Below are positions 8,401 through 15,214 of a DNA stretch of 19,566 nucleotides, in pieces. A program made the translations under genes and the position numbers. The notes beneath the pieces were generated by a model that made no database searches, had not been told where the DNA came from, and worked only from the letters and a program-made list of their open reading frames with translations. The stretch is taken from assembly GCA_029250565.1 (NCBI GenBank), contig JAQXFA010000042.1, positions 1 through 19,566 of the forward strand, read 5' to 3'. Source of the stretch: Candidatus Thalassarchaeaceae archaeon. GTDB taxonomy: Archaea > Thermoplasmatota > Poseidoniia > Poseidoniales > Thalassarchaeaceae. Position 1 is the first letter of the stretch. Every line of letters begins with the position of its first letter.

Positions 8401-9392
8401 AAACCTCCCGCTGCAAGAGGTTCTCCAAATACTGGTCGACCAGCAATGATGTCTTCCATGAATCTAGTAATTGGCTTGATTGAACGCTTCTCAAATCCAC
8501 TGCCTTTTCCTTCTTCATCTGATTTACTTTTATTGGCAAAATGGCTGATGAATTCCCATCCTTCGACCTTTAAATTTGTAGTGTGTTTCTGTACTTTAGG
8601 TGCTTTGAGGCACAAGCCTTCACCAATCACAAGAAGAACACCCCCTCGTACTCTAGAACCATCAACATTCTCGATATTTCCATATCCTGCACATTCTTGT
8701 GCTTCGGTTGATTCACCATTCACCATTATTGGACAAGCTTTGACAATTGTTTCAATCTCTTCTGGTGAGGGGCGGTATTGTAGGTTTCCACGATAGAGGC
8801 CAAATTCTTCCTTGACCCTTTCAATCTCTTCATTGCGGGCAATGTATGGGCCTACACCTAACTCTCTTCTCACCACATCTGTGATGAGGACTGCCAGTGC
8901 TTGTGCTGTACCACCTGCGGCTCGAATCGGACCACAAAAATCAACTGATACAAATTGTGAACCATCTGCATTGTTGAGTAATCTCACATTACTAATACCT
9001 TCAAGTGGGGCTACCAGTACTGCTTCAGTCAAAATTGCGAGGCCAACACGTAATCCAACCTCAATTGATTTTTCTAGATCTGCAGTTCGTGCATGCATCC
9101 TCTTAGCAACTGATTTGCTCATTTCAATGGCTGTAGTTTCTCTTTCCTCTTCAAGTAATAATTGTCTTAATTCATCTACAATCTTCAAACCATCAAGATA
9201 TTCGTCAAGCAATTTTTCAGTTCTATCTGCTAGGTCTGAGGCCCTAGGTATCTCAACATCCTCGGTGAAATCTTTACCTAAACTTCTAGCCTTTTCTGCA
9301 ATTTGATATTCTATCTCACAACGCTCATCAAGCCACTCATGATATGCATCCATCTCCTTAGATAGACGCTCTTCATTCCATGGATGTAACAT
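5406..9392 (-). CDS. polC: Archaeal DNA polymerase II (PolD) large subunit DP2
   Basis: Catalytic subunit of the archaeal D-family replicative DNA polymerase, which pairs with the DP1 exonuclease subunit (not in this window). The frame is 1328 residues, in the range for intein-free DP2 or slightly longer. Family landmarks in order: an N-terminal helical region; RAAGGTAQALAVL; the GRPVFGEPLAAGGFRLRYGR region; RIGARMARPEKAAARLMK; a first zinc module (CTKCGRASPFTRC with HH and a later C); the active site NCDGDED at 1059-1065 with the catalytic aspartates D1061 and D1063; RGGRMDAPLVL; a long helix; HFFPDLRGNLLAFTRQKFRC; and a second zinc module CGRCG...PLSGKC...CGG. The C-terminus TLDDFF resembles a PCNA-interacting (PIP-like) tail without the leading glutamine. 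No intein is present in the active-site region where DP2 inteins are often found. The gene diverges from pyrE. Confidence 0.97.
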   Translation of the reverse strand: MLHPWNEERLSKEMDAYHEWLDERCEIEYQIAEKARSLGKDFTEDVEIPRASDLADRTEKLLDEYLDGLKIVDELRQLLLEEERETTAIEMSKSVAKRMHARTADLEKSIEVGLRVGLAILTEAVLVAPLEGISNVRLLNNADGSQFVSVDFCGPIRAAGGTAQALAVLITDVVRRELGVGPYIARNEEIERVKEEFGLYRGNLQYRPSPEEIETIVKACPIMVNGESTEAQECAGYGNIENVDGSRVRGGVLLVIGEGLCLKAPKVQKHTTNLKVEGWEFISHFANKSKSDEEGKGSGFEKRSIKPITRFMEDIIAGRPVFGEPLAAGGFRLRYGRTRATGLAAGALSPVTMHAMGEFIAVGTQLKIERPGKACAVTPCDSLQGPTVILKDGRFGRVDVLSKWSEIDDDVLSIWDNGEIMLGFGEFLENNKNLIPSAYNRDWWAAELIEALDDEKSLSNFVKALDIDRSQLPDGIPGMISNDDMENFHLKKSWTKHLQTMPLDWNSALRISHQFNCAIPPPWNLNWLDLPIEWLAVLHSIIQEAEIFPAEESRQDSWNNDSTSIHWMRLKGGAKNWHQDGEDNTTPGNKIDIPAPLNASYRCGDLHLQHGMLKTSIMLLGLPHHHDGDDIIVTSSWEGMLDGLGLKVQNEKITKRVEMLPHFEDRLQRLEGALKILKVESERHNILEAKREKVSIQAKTAARQRGEGIAATDKAGDDAAATVIDEGTTDPDRLIAAQKLLDDNAVDGILHIIRECSEVRWEHNTPVRIGARMARPEKAAARLMKTSVHSLFPVGTQGGPQRLLTVASSRGNLRISMGPRECTKCGRASPFTRCHHRLDADDFASTCNGRTLAIKSSNSNSRRQGEFQTVPLTNILESKIEELGIDKIPKVKCVKVLTSKTQTPEPLEKGILRARHNLPVFRDGTVRFDMSDIPVTHFRPCEIGTSWQRLVELGYGLDVDGNPLESDTQVVELFPQDFIPSTKGIDHLLNTCNFIDDLLIRFYKMEPHYNVKEVEELVGQMGIALAPHTSGGVLCRIIGFTDASGGYAHTLFHAAKRRNCDGDEDCIMLLLDGLLNFSKQILPANRGGRMDAPLVLTTRLNPAELDKEALNVDSAWFYPREFYEATTKMPHPKEVTDIMDFVEKRIGTIGALRGYGYTHDLTSLDAGPSNSAYKILETMVDKMNAQISLAQRLRSVNVEKVASSVVESHFFPDLRGNLLAFTRQKFRCGRCGEKFRRAPLSGKCIKPVKATTGTAAITRSEGPMLCGGNLIMTVSEGAVRKYVKVANHVMETFGTSNYTQQKYAVLADSLDSLFKNDRVKVYTLDDFF

Positions 9393-9406
9393 TGCTCAAT
9401 CGCCGT

Positions 9407-9439
9407 CCCGCTTCCCAACAAAGCAGTTTAGAAAGCGGG
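9407..9439. repeat. 7-bp inverted repeat in the polC-pyrE divergent gap
   Basis: CCCGCTT (9407-9413) and AAGCGGG (9433-9439) form a perfect inverted repeat with 19 bases between the arms. It lies 15 bases upstream of the polC ATG, in the 5' leader side of polC. It could be an mRNA hairpin or a protein-binding site. The length is short enough that chance is not excluded. Confidence 0.3.
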
Positions 9440-9541
9440 CGCTAAAAGTCATTCGCACTGTGTAAGATTAGATAATTAGTAGAAATTTGGAACTCGCAAC
9501 GTTGATGGCCCTACTATGATGACAACGTTTTGGCGACAAGC

Positions 9542-10129
9542 ATGGCGGAATCTACAAGCGCACCTAACGCAAAGGAATCATTGGTTGAGAAAATAAGAGA
9601 ACTTGCTTGGCTACATTCAGACCATGAAGAATTCACCTTGGCAAGTGGTCGTACTAGTCGCCACTTTTTTGATATGAAGCCAGTCATGATGGACCCGCAA
9701 TGCGCACATTATCTTGGGGTGTTAATCCATGCCAAACTCGAGGAGCTTGGGGGTATTGACACTGTTGGAGGGCTTGAACTTGGAGCTGTGCCACTAACTG
9801 GAATAGCCATCGCTAAAGCGGGTGCAGGTAGTAATCTAAGAGGATTCATAATGCGAAAAGAACCCAAAGGAAGAGGAGGGCGTAAGACAGGAAATCCACC
9901 GGGTATAGAGGGGGCCACGCTATTATCTGGTGATCGATGTGTCATTTTAGAAGATGTAACCACTACTGGCGGGTCTGCATTAAAAGCAGTTGACCGACTT
10001 ATTGAGATGGGGTGTGATGTTGTCGGTTGCATCACAATCCTTGACCGCCAAGAAGGGGGGATGGAGGCTTTTTCGGAAGCAGGTATTCCACTCTATCCAT
10101 TAACAACTCTAGCAGATATTGAATCATGA
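9542..10129 (+). CDS. pyrE: Orotate phosphoribosyltransferase
   Basis: Joins orotate to PRPP to give orotidine 5'-monophosphate in de novo pyrimidine synthesis. The family pattern is clear: FTLASGRTSRHFFDMKPVM near the N-terminus, GGLELGAVPL, the IMRKEPKGRGGRK catalytic loop region, and the PRPP-binding motif CVILEDVTTTGGSALKAV. I use the ATG at 9542; an in-frame TTG at 9530 would add four residues, and a stop (TGA at 9503) closes the frame before that. The product of 195 residues has normal length. It is divergent from polC across about 150 bases and is followed by a 124-base gap. No other pyr gene is in the window. Confidence 0.93.
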   Translation: MAESTSAPNAKESLVEKIRELAWLHSDHEEFTLASGRTSRHFFDMKPVMMDPQCAHYLGVLIHAKLEELGGIDTVGGLELGAVPLTGIAIAKAGAGSNLRGFIMRKEPKGRGGRKTGNPPGIEGATLLSGDRCVILEDVTTTGGSALKAVDRLIEMGCDVVGCITILDRQEGGMEAFSEAGIPLYPLTTLADIES

Positions 10130-10253
10130 CTTTCATTCAATCAAATCATACATTACTACGACAGTTGGCTTAAAACCATAAATTACAACACAGTACACAT
10201 TATAGAGAAAGTGAATAATACTCTAGACCCGGGCCAATTTATTTGGTTACGTA

Positions 10254-10682
10254 ATGTCGGACTCTCAAAGTGTAACCATTGTTCGACGTTGGTTTGAAGA
10301 AGGTTGGAATAAAAAAAATTCAAAACTTATTGAAGAATTATTCTCACCTTCATTCCGTGCTGATGGTGGCCCCCATGGCATCCTTGACAGGCTTGGGTAC
10401 AAACAATACTTTGAGGCCGTTCACCTTGCTTCACCTGACATCCAGTGTAAAATTGTCGAATTACTTGATGCTGGTGAATATGTTGTTTCCAAAATTATCT
10501 CAGAAGGTACTCACTCGGGTTCCGTTAAAGGAATTGAAGCATCTGGGGAATTTGTATCTACTGAAGTAATCGATGTCTGGTATATCGTTGATGGTAAAAT
10601 TGTCGAGCGGAAAAACGCTGAATTTGACTTAGTTGGACTCAAAGAACAGTTAAATCAACGAGTGAGATTTGAAAGTGAATGA
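10254..10682 (+). CDS. SnoaL-like / ester cyclase-type protein
   Basis: A 142-residue protein with the NTF2-like alpha+beta barrel pattern of the SnoaL-like polyketide cyclase group (PF07366 type): VRRWFEEGWNKKN at the start, LFSPSFRADGG, GYKQYFEAVHLASPDIQCKIVELLDAGEYVVSKIISEGTHSG, and the end VIDVWYIVDGKIVERKNAEFDLVGLKEQL. These domains are used as small-molecule isomerases, cyclases or hydrolases, or just as binding folds, so the role cannot be assigned. No signal peptide is seen, so it is probably cytoplasmic. A short T-run follows the stop (10684-10688), then the cyclophilin gene 59 bases further on. Confidence 0.75.
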   Translation: MSDSQSVTIVRRWFEEGWNKKNSKLIEELFSPSFRADGGPHGILDRLGYKQYFEAVHLASPDIQCKIVELLDAGEYVVSKIISEGTHSGSVKGIEASGEFVSTEVIDVWYIVDGKIVERKNAEFDLVGLKEQLNQRVRFESE

Positions 10683-10721
10683 CTTTTTCATCACCACTGC
10701 CAACCATTAGGCTCAAAATCT

Positions 10722-10738
10722 CTAGGCCCCCGGCCTAG
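10722..10738. repeat. Perfect palindrome immediately upstream of the cyclophilin start
   Basis: CTAGGCC, spacer CCC, GGCCTAG: seven base pairs with a three-base loop, ending three bases before the ATG at 10742. In RNA it is a strong GC-rich hairpin that would sit at the ribosome-binding position; in DNA it is a symmetric operator-like site. The ATG has no Shine-Dalgarno sequence, and the palindrome occupies the place where one would be. Confidence 0.55.
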
Positions 10739-10741
10739 TTC

Positions 10742-11248
10742 ATGACCAACGTATTGATGCAGACCAGTGAAGGAAATGTGACACTTGAGGTGTTCACAGA
10801 AAAGATGCCTATTACAGCAGCAAATTTCCTAAAATTAATAGATGATGGATATTACAATGGATTACACTTTCATCGGGTTATCAAAGGTTTCATGATTCAA
10901 GGTGGATGTTCAATTTCCAAAGACCCTACTTCACCAAGATGTGGAACTGGTGGGCCTGGATACACTATCCAAGATGAACACCCATCTGATGCACAATTCA
11001 CTAATGATGTTGGTACCCTTTCAATGGCTAACACAGGCCGACCAAACTCAGGTGGAGCGCAATTTTTCATAAACACAAACCACAATTCATTCCTTGACTG
11101 GTGGGATAGAAGCACACCGTCTGCCCACCCAGTTTTTGCTAAGGTGACTGAAGGCATGGATGTAATTAGAAAAATTGAGGGAAGCCCTACCGGTATGCAA
11201 GATAAGCCAAGAACTCCAATTCAGATCGTTTCTATTACCCGTATGTGA
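10742..11248 (+). CDS. Peptidyl-prolyl cis-trans isomerase, cyclophilin type
   Basis: Catalyses proline cis-trans isomerisation in protein folding. The 168-residue single-domain protein contains the cyclophilin core FHRVIKGFMIQGG at residues 43-55, with the arginine at 45 matching the family's catalytic arginine. GTLSMANTGRPNSGGAQFFI follows, then VFAKVTEGMDVIRKI near the C-terminus. There is no signal peptide or lipobox, so it is likely cytoplasmic. The start is the ATG three bases after a perfect palindrome. It may be read with the SnoaL-like gene upstream. Small cyclophilins of this type are common in bacteria and in Thermoplasmata-related and halophilic archaea. Confidence 0.95.
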   Translation: MTNVLMQTSEGNVTLEVFTEKMPITAANFLKLIDDGYYNGLHFHRVIKGFMIQGGCSISKDPTSPRCGTGGPGYTIQDEHPSDAQFTNDVGTLSMANTGRPNSGGAQFFINTNHNSFLDWWDRSTPSAHPVFAKVTEGMDVIRKIEGSPTGMQDKPRTPIQIVSITRM

Positions 11249-11326
11249 TTTGACCTTCTTTGGTTTAATCGGATTATTTGAAATATATTTCATTAGTCAA
11301 TAATTGTATTATTAACTTCTCGTTAA

Positions 11327-11334
11327 TTTATTAA
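11327..11334 (+). promoter_or_regulatory. TATA box of the fumarase gene
   Basis: TTTATTAA within an AT-rich region, centred about 27 bases before the ATG at 11358. With the usual archaeal spacing, transcription would start at or next to the ATG, giving a leaderless mRNA. This supports the ATG at 11358 over the TTG two codons upstream. Confidence 0.5.
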
Positions 11335-11357
11335 GTAATACGCTACGTCCTTTGTTT

Positions 11358-12962
11358 ATGGCAAAGCATCGAGCGGGTGACCGACGAATAATTAGCATCA
11401 GTATTCCTGAAGATTTGGCTAAGCGACTTGATAGAAAAACTGGGCGTGGCCGCAAGGGTGGGCGCTCTGCAACAATCGCGCAACTAATTGCAGCGGGATT
11501 GGAAAATGATACACATTTGCAATCTTCAAATAACGTGGAAGTGACTTCACGTAGTGCTGAAGCAACACCCGGAGATGTAAGGATTGAAACTGATACAATG
11601 GGTGAATTACAGGTCCCAGCAGACAGATATTATGGTGCCCAAACCGCTCGTTCCATAATCAATTTTGATATTGGTAACGACATAATGCCAAGGGCATTAA
11701 TCAGAGCATTTGGGATATTGAAGCAGTCGGCTGCTGATACTAACCTAGAACTGGGTGAATTAGAAAGTGCTACTGCTGAACTAATTAGCAAAGCTTGTGA
11801 CGAAGTTATTTCCGGAGAATTGGATGGTCATTTCCCACTTAGGATTTGGCAAACGGGCTCTGGCACACAAACCAATATGAATTCAAATGAGGTGATCGCT
11901 AATCGAGCAATTGAGATTGCAGGGGGTGAACTGGGTAGCAAAACACCTGTTCATCCAAATGACCATGTTAACAGAGCACAATCAAGTAACGATACGTTTC
12001 CAACGGCAATGCACATATCCGCGGCAGAAGAAATACACCACCAACTATTACCCTCAGTGAAACATTTGAGAACTGCTTTAGCCTCAAAGGCTGATGAATT
12101 TTCTAGTATTGTAAAAATCGGGAGAACGCACTTAATGGACGCTGTACCACTTACATTGGGACAAGAATTCTCCGGTTATGTTGCTATGCTTGATGCCGAT
12201 ATCTCTAGAATTGAAAACTCTCTTGATGATTTACTAGAACTTGCATTAGGTGGAACTGCCGTTGGTACTGGGCTAAACACACATCCTAAATTTGCCAAAA
12301 AGGTGGCCCAAAAAATTGCTAATAAAACCGGTCTTGGGTTTGTTTCGGCAGACAACAAATTTGCTCAATTAGCTGCGCATGATGCAATTGTTGCTGCATC
12401 TGGTGCACTAAATGTGTTGGCAGTTTCCTTAATGAAAATTGGAAACGACATTCGTTGGCTTGGTTCAGGCCCTCGCTGTGGATTTGGTGAATTAGCGCTT
12501 CCTGCAAATGAACCAGGGTCAAGTATCATGCCTGGCAAAGTAAATCCAACTCAAGCGGAAGCATTGACTATGGTTTGCTGCCAAGTATTTGGAAACCATA
12601 CTGCTATCACAGTTGGTGGTAGTCAAGGAAATTTTGAATTAAATGTGTTCAAACCAATGATGATTCACAATTTGTTACACAGCATTAGGCTACTTTCTGA
12701 TTCTTGTCGGGCTTTCAGTGACAAATGTGTTATCGGACTGCAAGCAAATGAGGATGCTATAACCTCGCACCTTGAAAATTCGTTGATGTTGGTAACTGCT
12801 CTTAATCGACATATCGGTTACGACTCGGCTGCGGCAATCGCCAAAAACGCTCATAAAAAGGGGATTACACTACGTGAATCCGCACTTGAGTTGGAGATGT
12901 TGACCAATGAAGAATTTGATCAATGGGTGCGCCCAGAAGAAATGGTCGGCCCAAAAGAATAG
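11358..12962 (+). CDS. fumC: Class II fumarase with N-terminal ribbon-helix-helix domain
   Basis: Converts fumarate and malate reversibly in the TCA cycle. The fumarase part shows VPADRYYGAQTARS, SGTQTNMNSNEVIANR, HPNDHVNRAQSSNDTFPTAMH, GRTHLMDAVPLTLGQEF with the catalytic histidine at 258, and GSSIMPGKVNPTQAEA with the catalytic serine at 388. Against E. coli FumC (H188, S318) both are shifted by exactly 70, so the enzyme is intact and carries an extra N-terminal piece. That piece (residues 1-50) reads as a ribbon-helix-helix: a strand RRIISISIP, helix EDLAKRLDRKT, a basic turn GRGRKGGR, then helix SATIAQLIAAGLE; a linker of about 25 residues follows. RHH domains normally dimerise and bind DNA. 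There is no stop or frameshift between the parts. I start at the ATG at 11358 because of the TATA spacing. The fusion could make the enzyme DNA-bound or self-regulating; that is inference. Confidence 0.93.
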   Translation: MAKHRAGDRRIISISIPEDLAKRLDRKTGRGRKGGRSATIAQLIAAGLENDTHLQSSNNVEVTSRSAEATPGDVRIETDTMGELQVPADRYYGAQTARSIINFDIGNDIMPRALIRAFGILKQSAADTNLELGELESATAELISKACDEVISGELDGHFPLRIWQTGSGTQTNMNSNEVIANRAIEIAGGELGSKTPVHPNDHVNRAQSSNDTFPTAMHISAAEEIHHQLLPSVKHLRTALASKADEFSSIVKIGRTHLMDAVPLTLGQEFSGYVAMLDADISRIENSLDDLLELALGGTAVGTGLNTHPKFAKKVAQKIANKTGLGFVSADNKFAQLAAHDAIVAASGALNVLAVSLMKIGNDIRWLGSGPRCGFGELALPANEPGSSIMPGKVNPTQAEALTMVCCQVFGNHTAITVGGSQGNFELNVFKPMMIHNLLHSIRLLSDSCRAFSDKCVIGLQANEDAITSHLENSLMLVTALNRHIGYDSAAAIAKNAHKKGITLRESALELEMLTNEEFDQWVRPEEMVGPKE

Positions 12963-13039
12963 GTTAGCAAACCGCCACGCACCATGCTTCGCCTTGCGTA
13001 ACAGTTAGAATAGGAAAGACATCGACAGCGAATTATCTC

Positions 13040-13856
13040 GTTGAAGAAAACGGGGATTGGGAGAACTGGTGAGTGGGTTTCGTTCCGGAGGAGGACTTCC
13101 TCCCACTCACCAGCCTCCGCTGGTTGTAGTTTCCAGTTGACACGAGGTCTTCTTTCCACTACCACGGATTGATTTCCTCTTTCAAATCCTCTTTCGATTC
13201 TTCTTCAGATTCTATCTCACCGCATCCCAGTTTCACAGCAGGTAAGGAGGTGACCTAACTCCACTGATCCCCTAGGCACAGGTGATTTCATCTTCTTCTT
13301 TCAAAGTCGATTCCATCTTCACCCTGTGCAGTTCTTCAAGATACGGACTGACTTCCTTCAACTTCAATAGTAGACTTTGGCTATCTTCCAACCACTTCCA
13401 CCATCCGCAGTTAACTTTGGTTGTCTTTCGACTTCCTCTATTTCCCACAATTGGTATCAGTTGTTTTCTAACAACTTCCATCTTCCACTTCCGAGTCCGG
13501 TCATCGTGTGTCCACTCGATTTCCTGTCCAGAGCGAATGACCGATTTCACATCTCAAGCGAGCTTGATTCGTTTCCTCAATCATCAAACCAAATTTATTG
13601 GGATCGACTTCCCGAAGGTTGTCTCCCCCCTGTCTATTTGGTGGATTTGCACCGAGGTGCTCATCACTTCCTGCAAGACCTTTCCTTCTATCAACCGAAG
13701 TCAATTTCTGGTCCAGTCATCGCCGCAACGATTGCTCGTTTTGGCGGCCGACTTCTACCCCCGAGGGGCCCACGCCGGCAGACGGGCACGGGGTCTGGAC
13801 GAGCCATCCCCACCACTCCTCAGGAGTAGCAACTTTACCGTGTGGTGGGGAAGTCA
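13040..13856 (-). ncRNA. Candidate long structured noncoding RNA (class unknown)
   Basis: Between fumC (ends 12962) and the beta-propeller gene (ends 14004) there is about 1 kb with no credible protein but many inverted repeats. Near 13850: CCCCACCAC (13808-13816) pairs with GTGGTGGGG (13842-13850), enclosing ACTCC/GGAGT. GTCCAG (13711-13716) pairs with CTGGAC (13795-13800) around GC-rich hairpins. CGGTCAT (13498-13504) pairs with ATGACCG (13537-13543). At the other end CTGGTGAGTGGG (13066-13077) pairs perfectly over 12 bp with CCCACTCACCAG (13102-13113), and on the minus strand a TTTTCTT run follows it (13044-13050). Minus is favoured: the hairpin at 13691-13704 pairs fully only there, using G-U pairs and a UUCG loop, and three hairpins carry CUCG loops there. 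The minus strand is purine-rich across 13150-13500. The limits are approximate, and it could be two RNAs. No RNase P, SRP, rRNA or tRNA signature was found. Confidence 0.5.
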
Positions 13857-13960
13857 ATAAATCTTTCGGTTGATTTAGTCATTTTCAACCGGAAATGTAA
13901 CTCAGTAACCCTTTTTTCCACTAGAACTAAATTCAAACTTTTAGACAATTTGAGGCTTTC

Positions 13961-13969
13961 AAAAAAAAA
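13961..13969 (-). terminator. Poly-T terminator of the beta-propeller gene
   Basis: A run of nine T on the minus strand (A9 on plus), 35 bases past the stop of the gene at 14004-15143. Archaeal RNA polymerase terminates at such T-runs without needing a hairpin. It also separates this gene from the noncoding element that follows in the same direction. Confidence 0.6.
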
Positions 13970-14003
13970 TTAACATGTTGGGGAAAATGAAAATTGGATG
14001 CAA

Positions 14004-15143
14004 TCATTTCCTTAGTGAGCGTAATTTTTCCTGCAATGAAAGGCGGTTTTGATCTGCTGATGAATCGCCTTCATCAATTGACACATCTTGCCCATTGACT
14101 CCACCTGATATCCTGCGGGAAAATAGTTCCTGATTGAACAACATCACCCTACCATCATTCAACCCAACGGCAACCCTATCTCCTCTACTCGCCAAAGTGC
14201 GGATGCGTGGAAGATTATCGAATTCTGCGTGAACTTTACCGCTTTCAGAACCAATAATTCGAAGACTGGCTTGAATACCATTCCATGTTGCAACCCAGCA
14301 ACTCTTCTCACCTGATATTTCGAACGCAATTGTGCATTCATCCAATGGTTGACCAAGGTCTACAGCCCATATCTCACCCCCCTTACAAGAGATTGCGCGA
14401 GCAATGCCATCGTCACCACCAGCAATTACAACCTTGCCATCTGATTGAAGTGTTAGAACACTTTCTTCAGAGTCATCAAAGAGTGATTTCATCTTTTTTC
14501 CATTTTTACTGAGAAGGGAAATAATCCCAGATGCATGCCCAAAAACAGTTTTTCCTGATGTTGTTGCACCACATAAAATTGGGTCATCTTCTGCTAAGTT
14601 AAGATGGGTGATTTCGTCATCAGTTTGCATAATTAATCCACAACGCGGACGCCCAAGCCCCATTCTAGCAGCTCCTGATTGGTCCAAAATAAGATGCCAA
14701 GGCCTCTCTTCAAAAGTATCCTGGCGCACAATTTCTCCGGCCCCATCAAAGCGCCAACACGTTGACTCAATGAAATCATTGAGTTCAATTTCGTATACTG
14801 ATGATGTTGCTAGAATTCGATTACCATCATCAGAACAAGTGACTAAATCAGATGAACCGATGAGTTGGTGATTCCATCTCTCCTCACCACTTGCTGCATC
14901 AATACAATTCACTTTGCTACCTGCTGTAACGCAGATGAACGGGGGTTTTGCTTCACTAGCACCACACATTCGTTCAACTCTATCTTCGGCTTGAGCGGTC
15001 CACAAAAGGTCACCTTGATCGCTCCAACAACATAGATTGCCATCCCAATCCCCTGCATAAAGGCGGGATTTCCCTAGTAACACAGATGAGGCTGATACGG
15101 GTAGGTCACGCACAAACCAAGCGTAGTCGCTAATGTCGGCCAC
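14004..15143 (-). CDS. Cytoplasmic beta-propeller repeat protein (WD40/PQQ-like)
   Basis: A 379-residue protein built of repeated blade-like units, each ending in a W or F after a G-containing turn: LYAGDWDGNLCCWSDQGDLLW, AASGEERW, VFGHASGIISLLSKNG, VIAGGDDGIARAISCKGGEIW and VAVGLNDGRVMLFNQ. This suits a seven-bladed propeller of the WD40 or PQQ-like type. There is no signal peptide or membrane segment, and the last 45 residues are polar (serine, aspartate, then basic LRSLRK). Such propellers are binding scaffolds and no ligand or partner can be named. The start is GTG at 15143, since no upstream ATG fits. It is divergent from the lipoprotein gene at 15252 with about 108 bases between, and ends before a T9 run. 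Confidence 0.75.
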   Translation of the reverse strand: MADISDYAWFVRDLPVSASSVLLGKSRLYAGDWDGNLCCWSDQGDLLWTAQAEDRVERMCGASEAKPPFICVTAGSKVNCIDAASGEERWNHQLIGSSDLVTCSDDGNRILATSSVYEIELNDFIESTCWRFDGAGEIVRQDTFEERPWHLILDQSGAARMGLGRPRCGLIMQTDDEITHLNLAEDDPILCGATTSGKTVFGHASGIISLLSKNGKKMKSLFDDSEESVLTLQSDGKVVIAGGDDGIARAISCKGGEIWAVDLGQPLDECTIAFEISGEKSCWVATWNGIQASLRIIGSESGKVHAEFDNLPRIRTLASRGDRVAVGLNDGRVMLFNQELFSRRISGGVNGQDVSIDEGDSSADQNRLSLQEKLRSLRK

Positions 15144-15214
15144 AGGCGGTGGTGTATACCGTACCCTTTGTCACTTCGCATCATTTGTAGTAATCTTAGC
15201 CATAATATCACTTG

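Noticed and set aside
7993..9306. Long plus-strand open frames (267 and 164 codons) inside polC
   Set aside because: Serine-rich antisense shadows of a strongly conserved DP2 gene.
5406..9392. Intein in PolD
   Set aside because: The region around NCDGDED is continuous and the total length fits an intein-free DP2.
10236..10246. ATTTATTT as TATA box for the SnoaL-like gene
   Set aside because: It lies only about 10 bases before the ATG, so transcription would begin inside the gene; the TTATAGAG at about 10199 is better placed.
13272..13550. Minus-strand open frame of 92 codons (GTG start), with another of 67 codons overlapping it in a different frame at 13501-13704
   Set aside because: The compositions follow the purine-rich strand, no family is recognisable, a stop sits right before the GTG, and the frames run through the inverted repeats. 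A frameshifted single gene was considered but nothing supports it.
13282..13860. Plus-strand open frames of 192, 150 and 91 codons
   Set aside because: Serine, phenylalanine and leucine rich translations of a pyrimidine-rich strand, three overlapping frames at once, no domain; typical of a noncoding region.
13000..13860. RNase P RNA, SRP RNA or tRNA in the noncoding region
   Set aside because: Short resemblances exist (GGAGGAAGTCC, GAAGGAAAGGTC, GGTGCAAATCC, GGTAAGGAG), but they are not in the right order or spacing for RNase P, there is no SRP helix 8 motif, and no cloverleaf can be formed.
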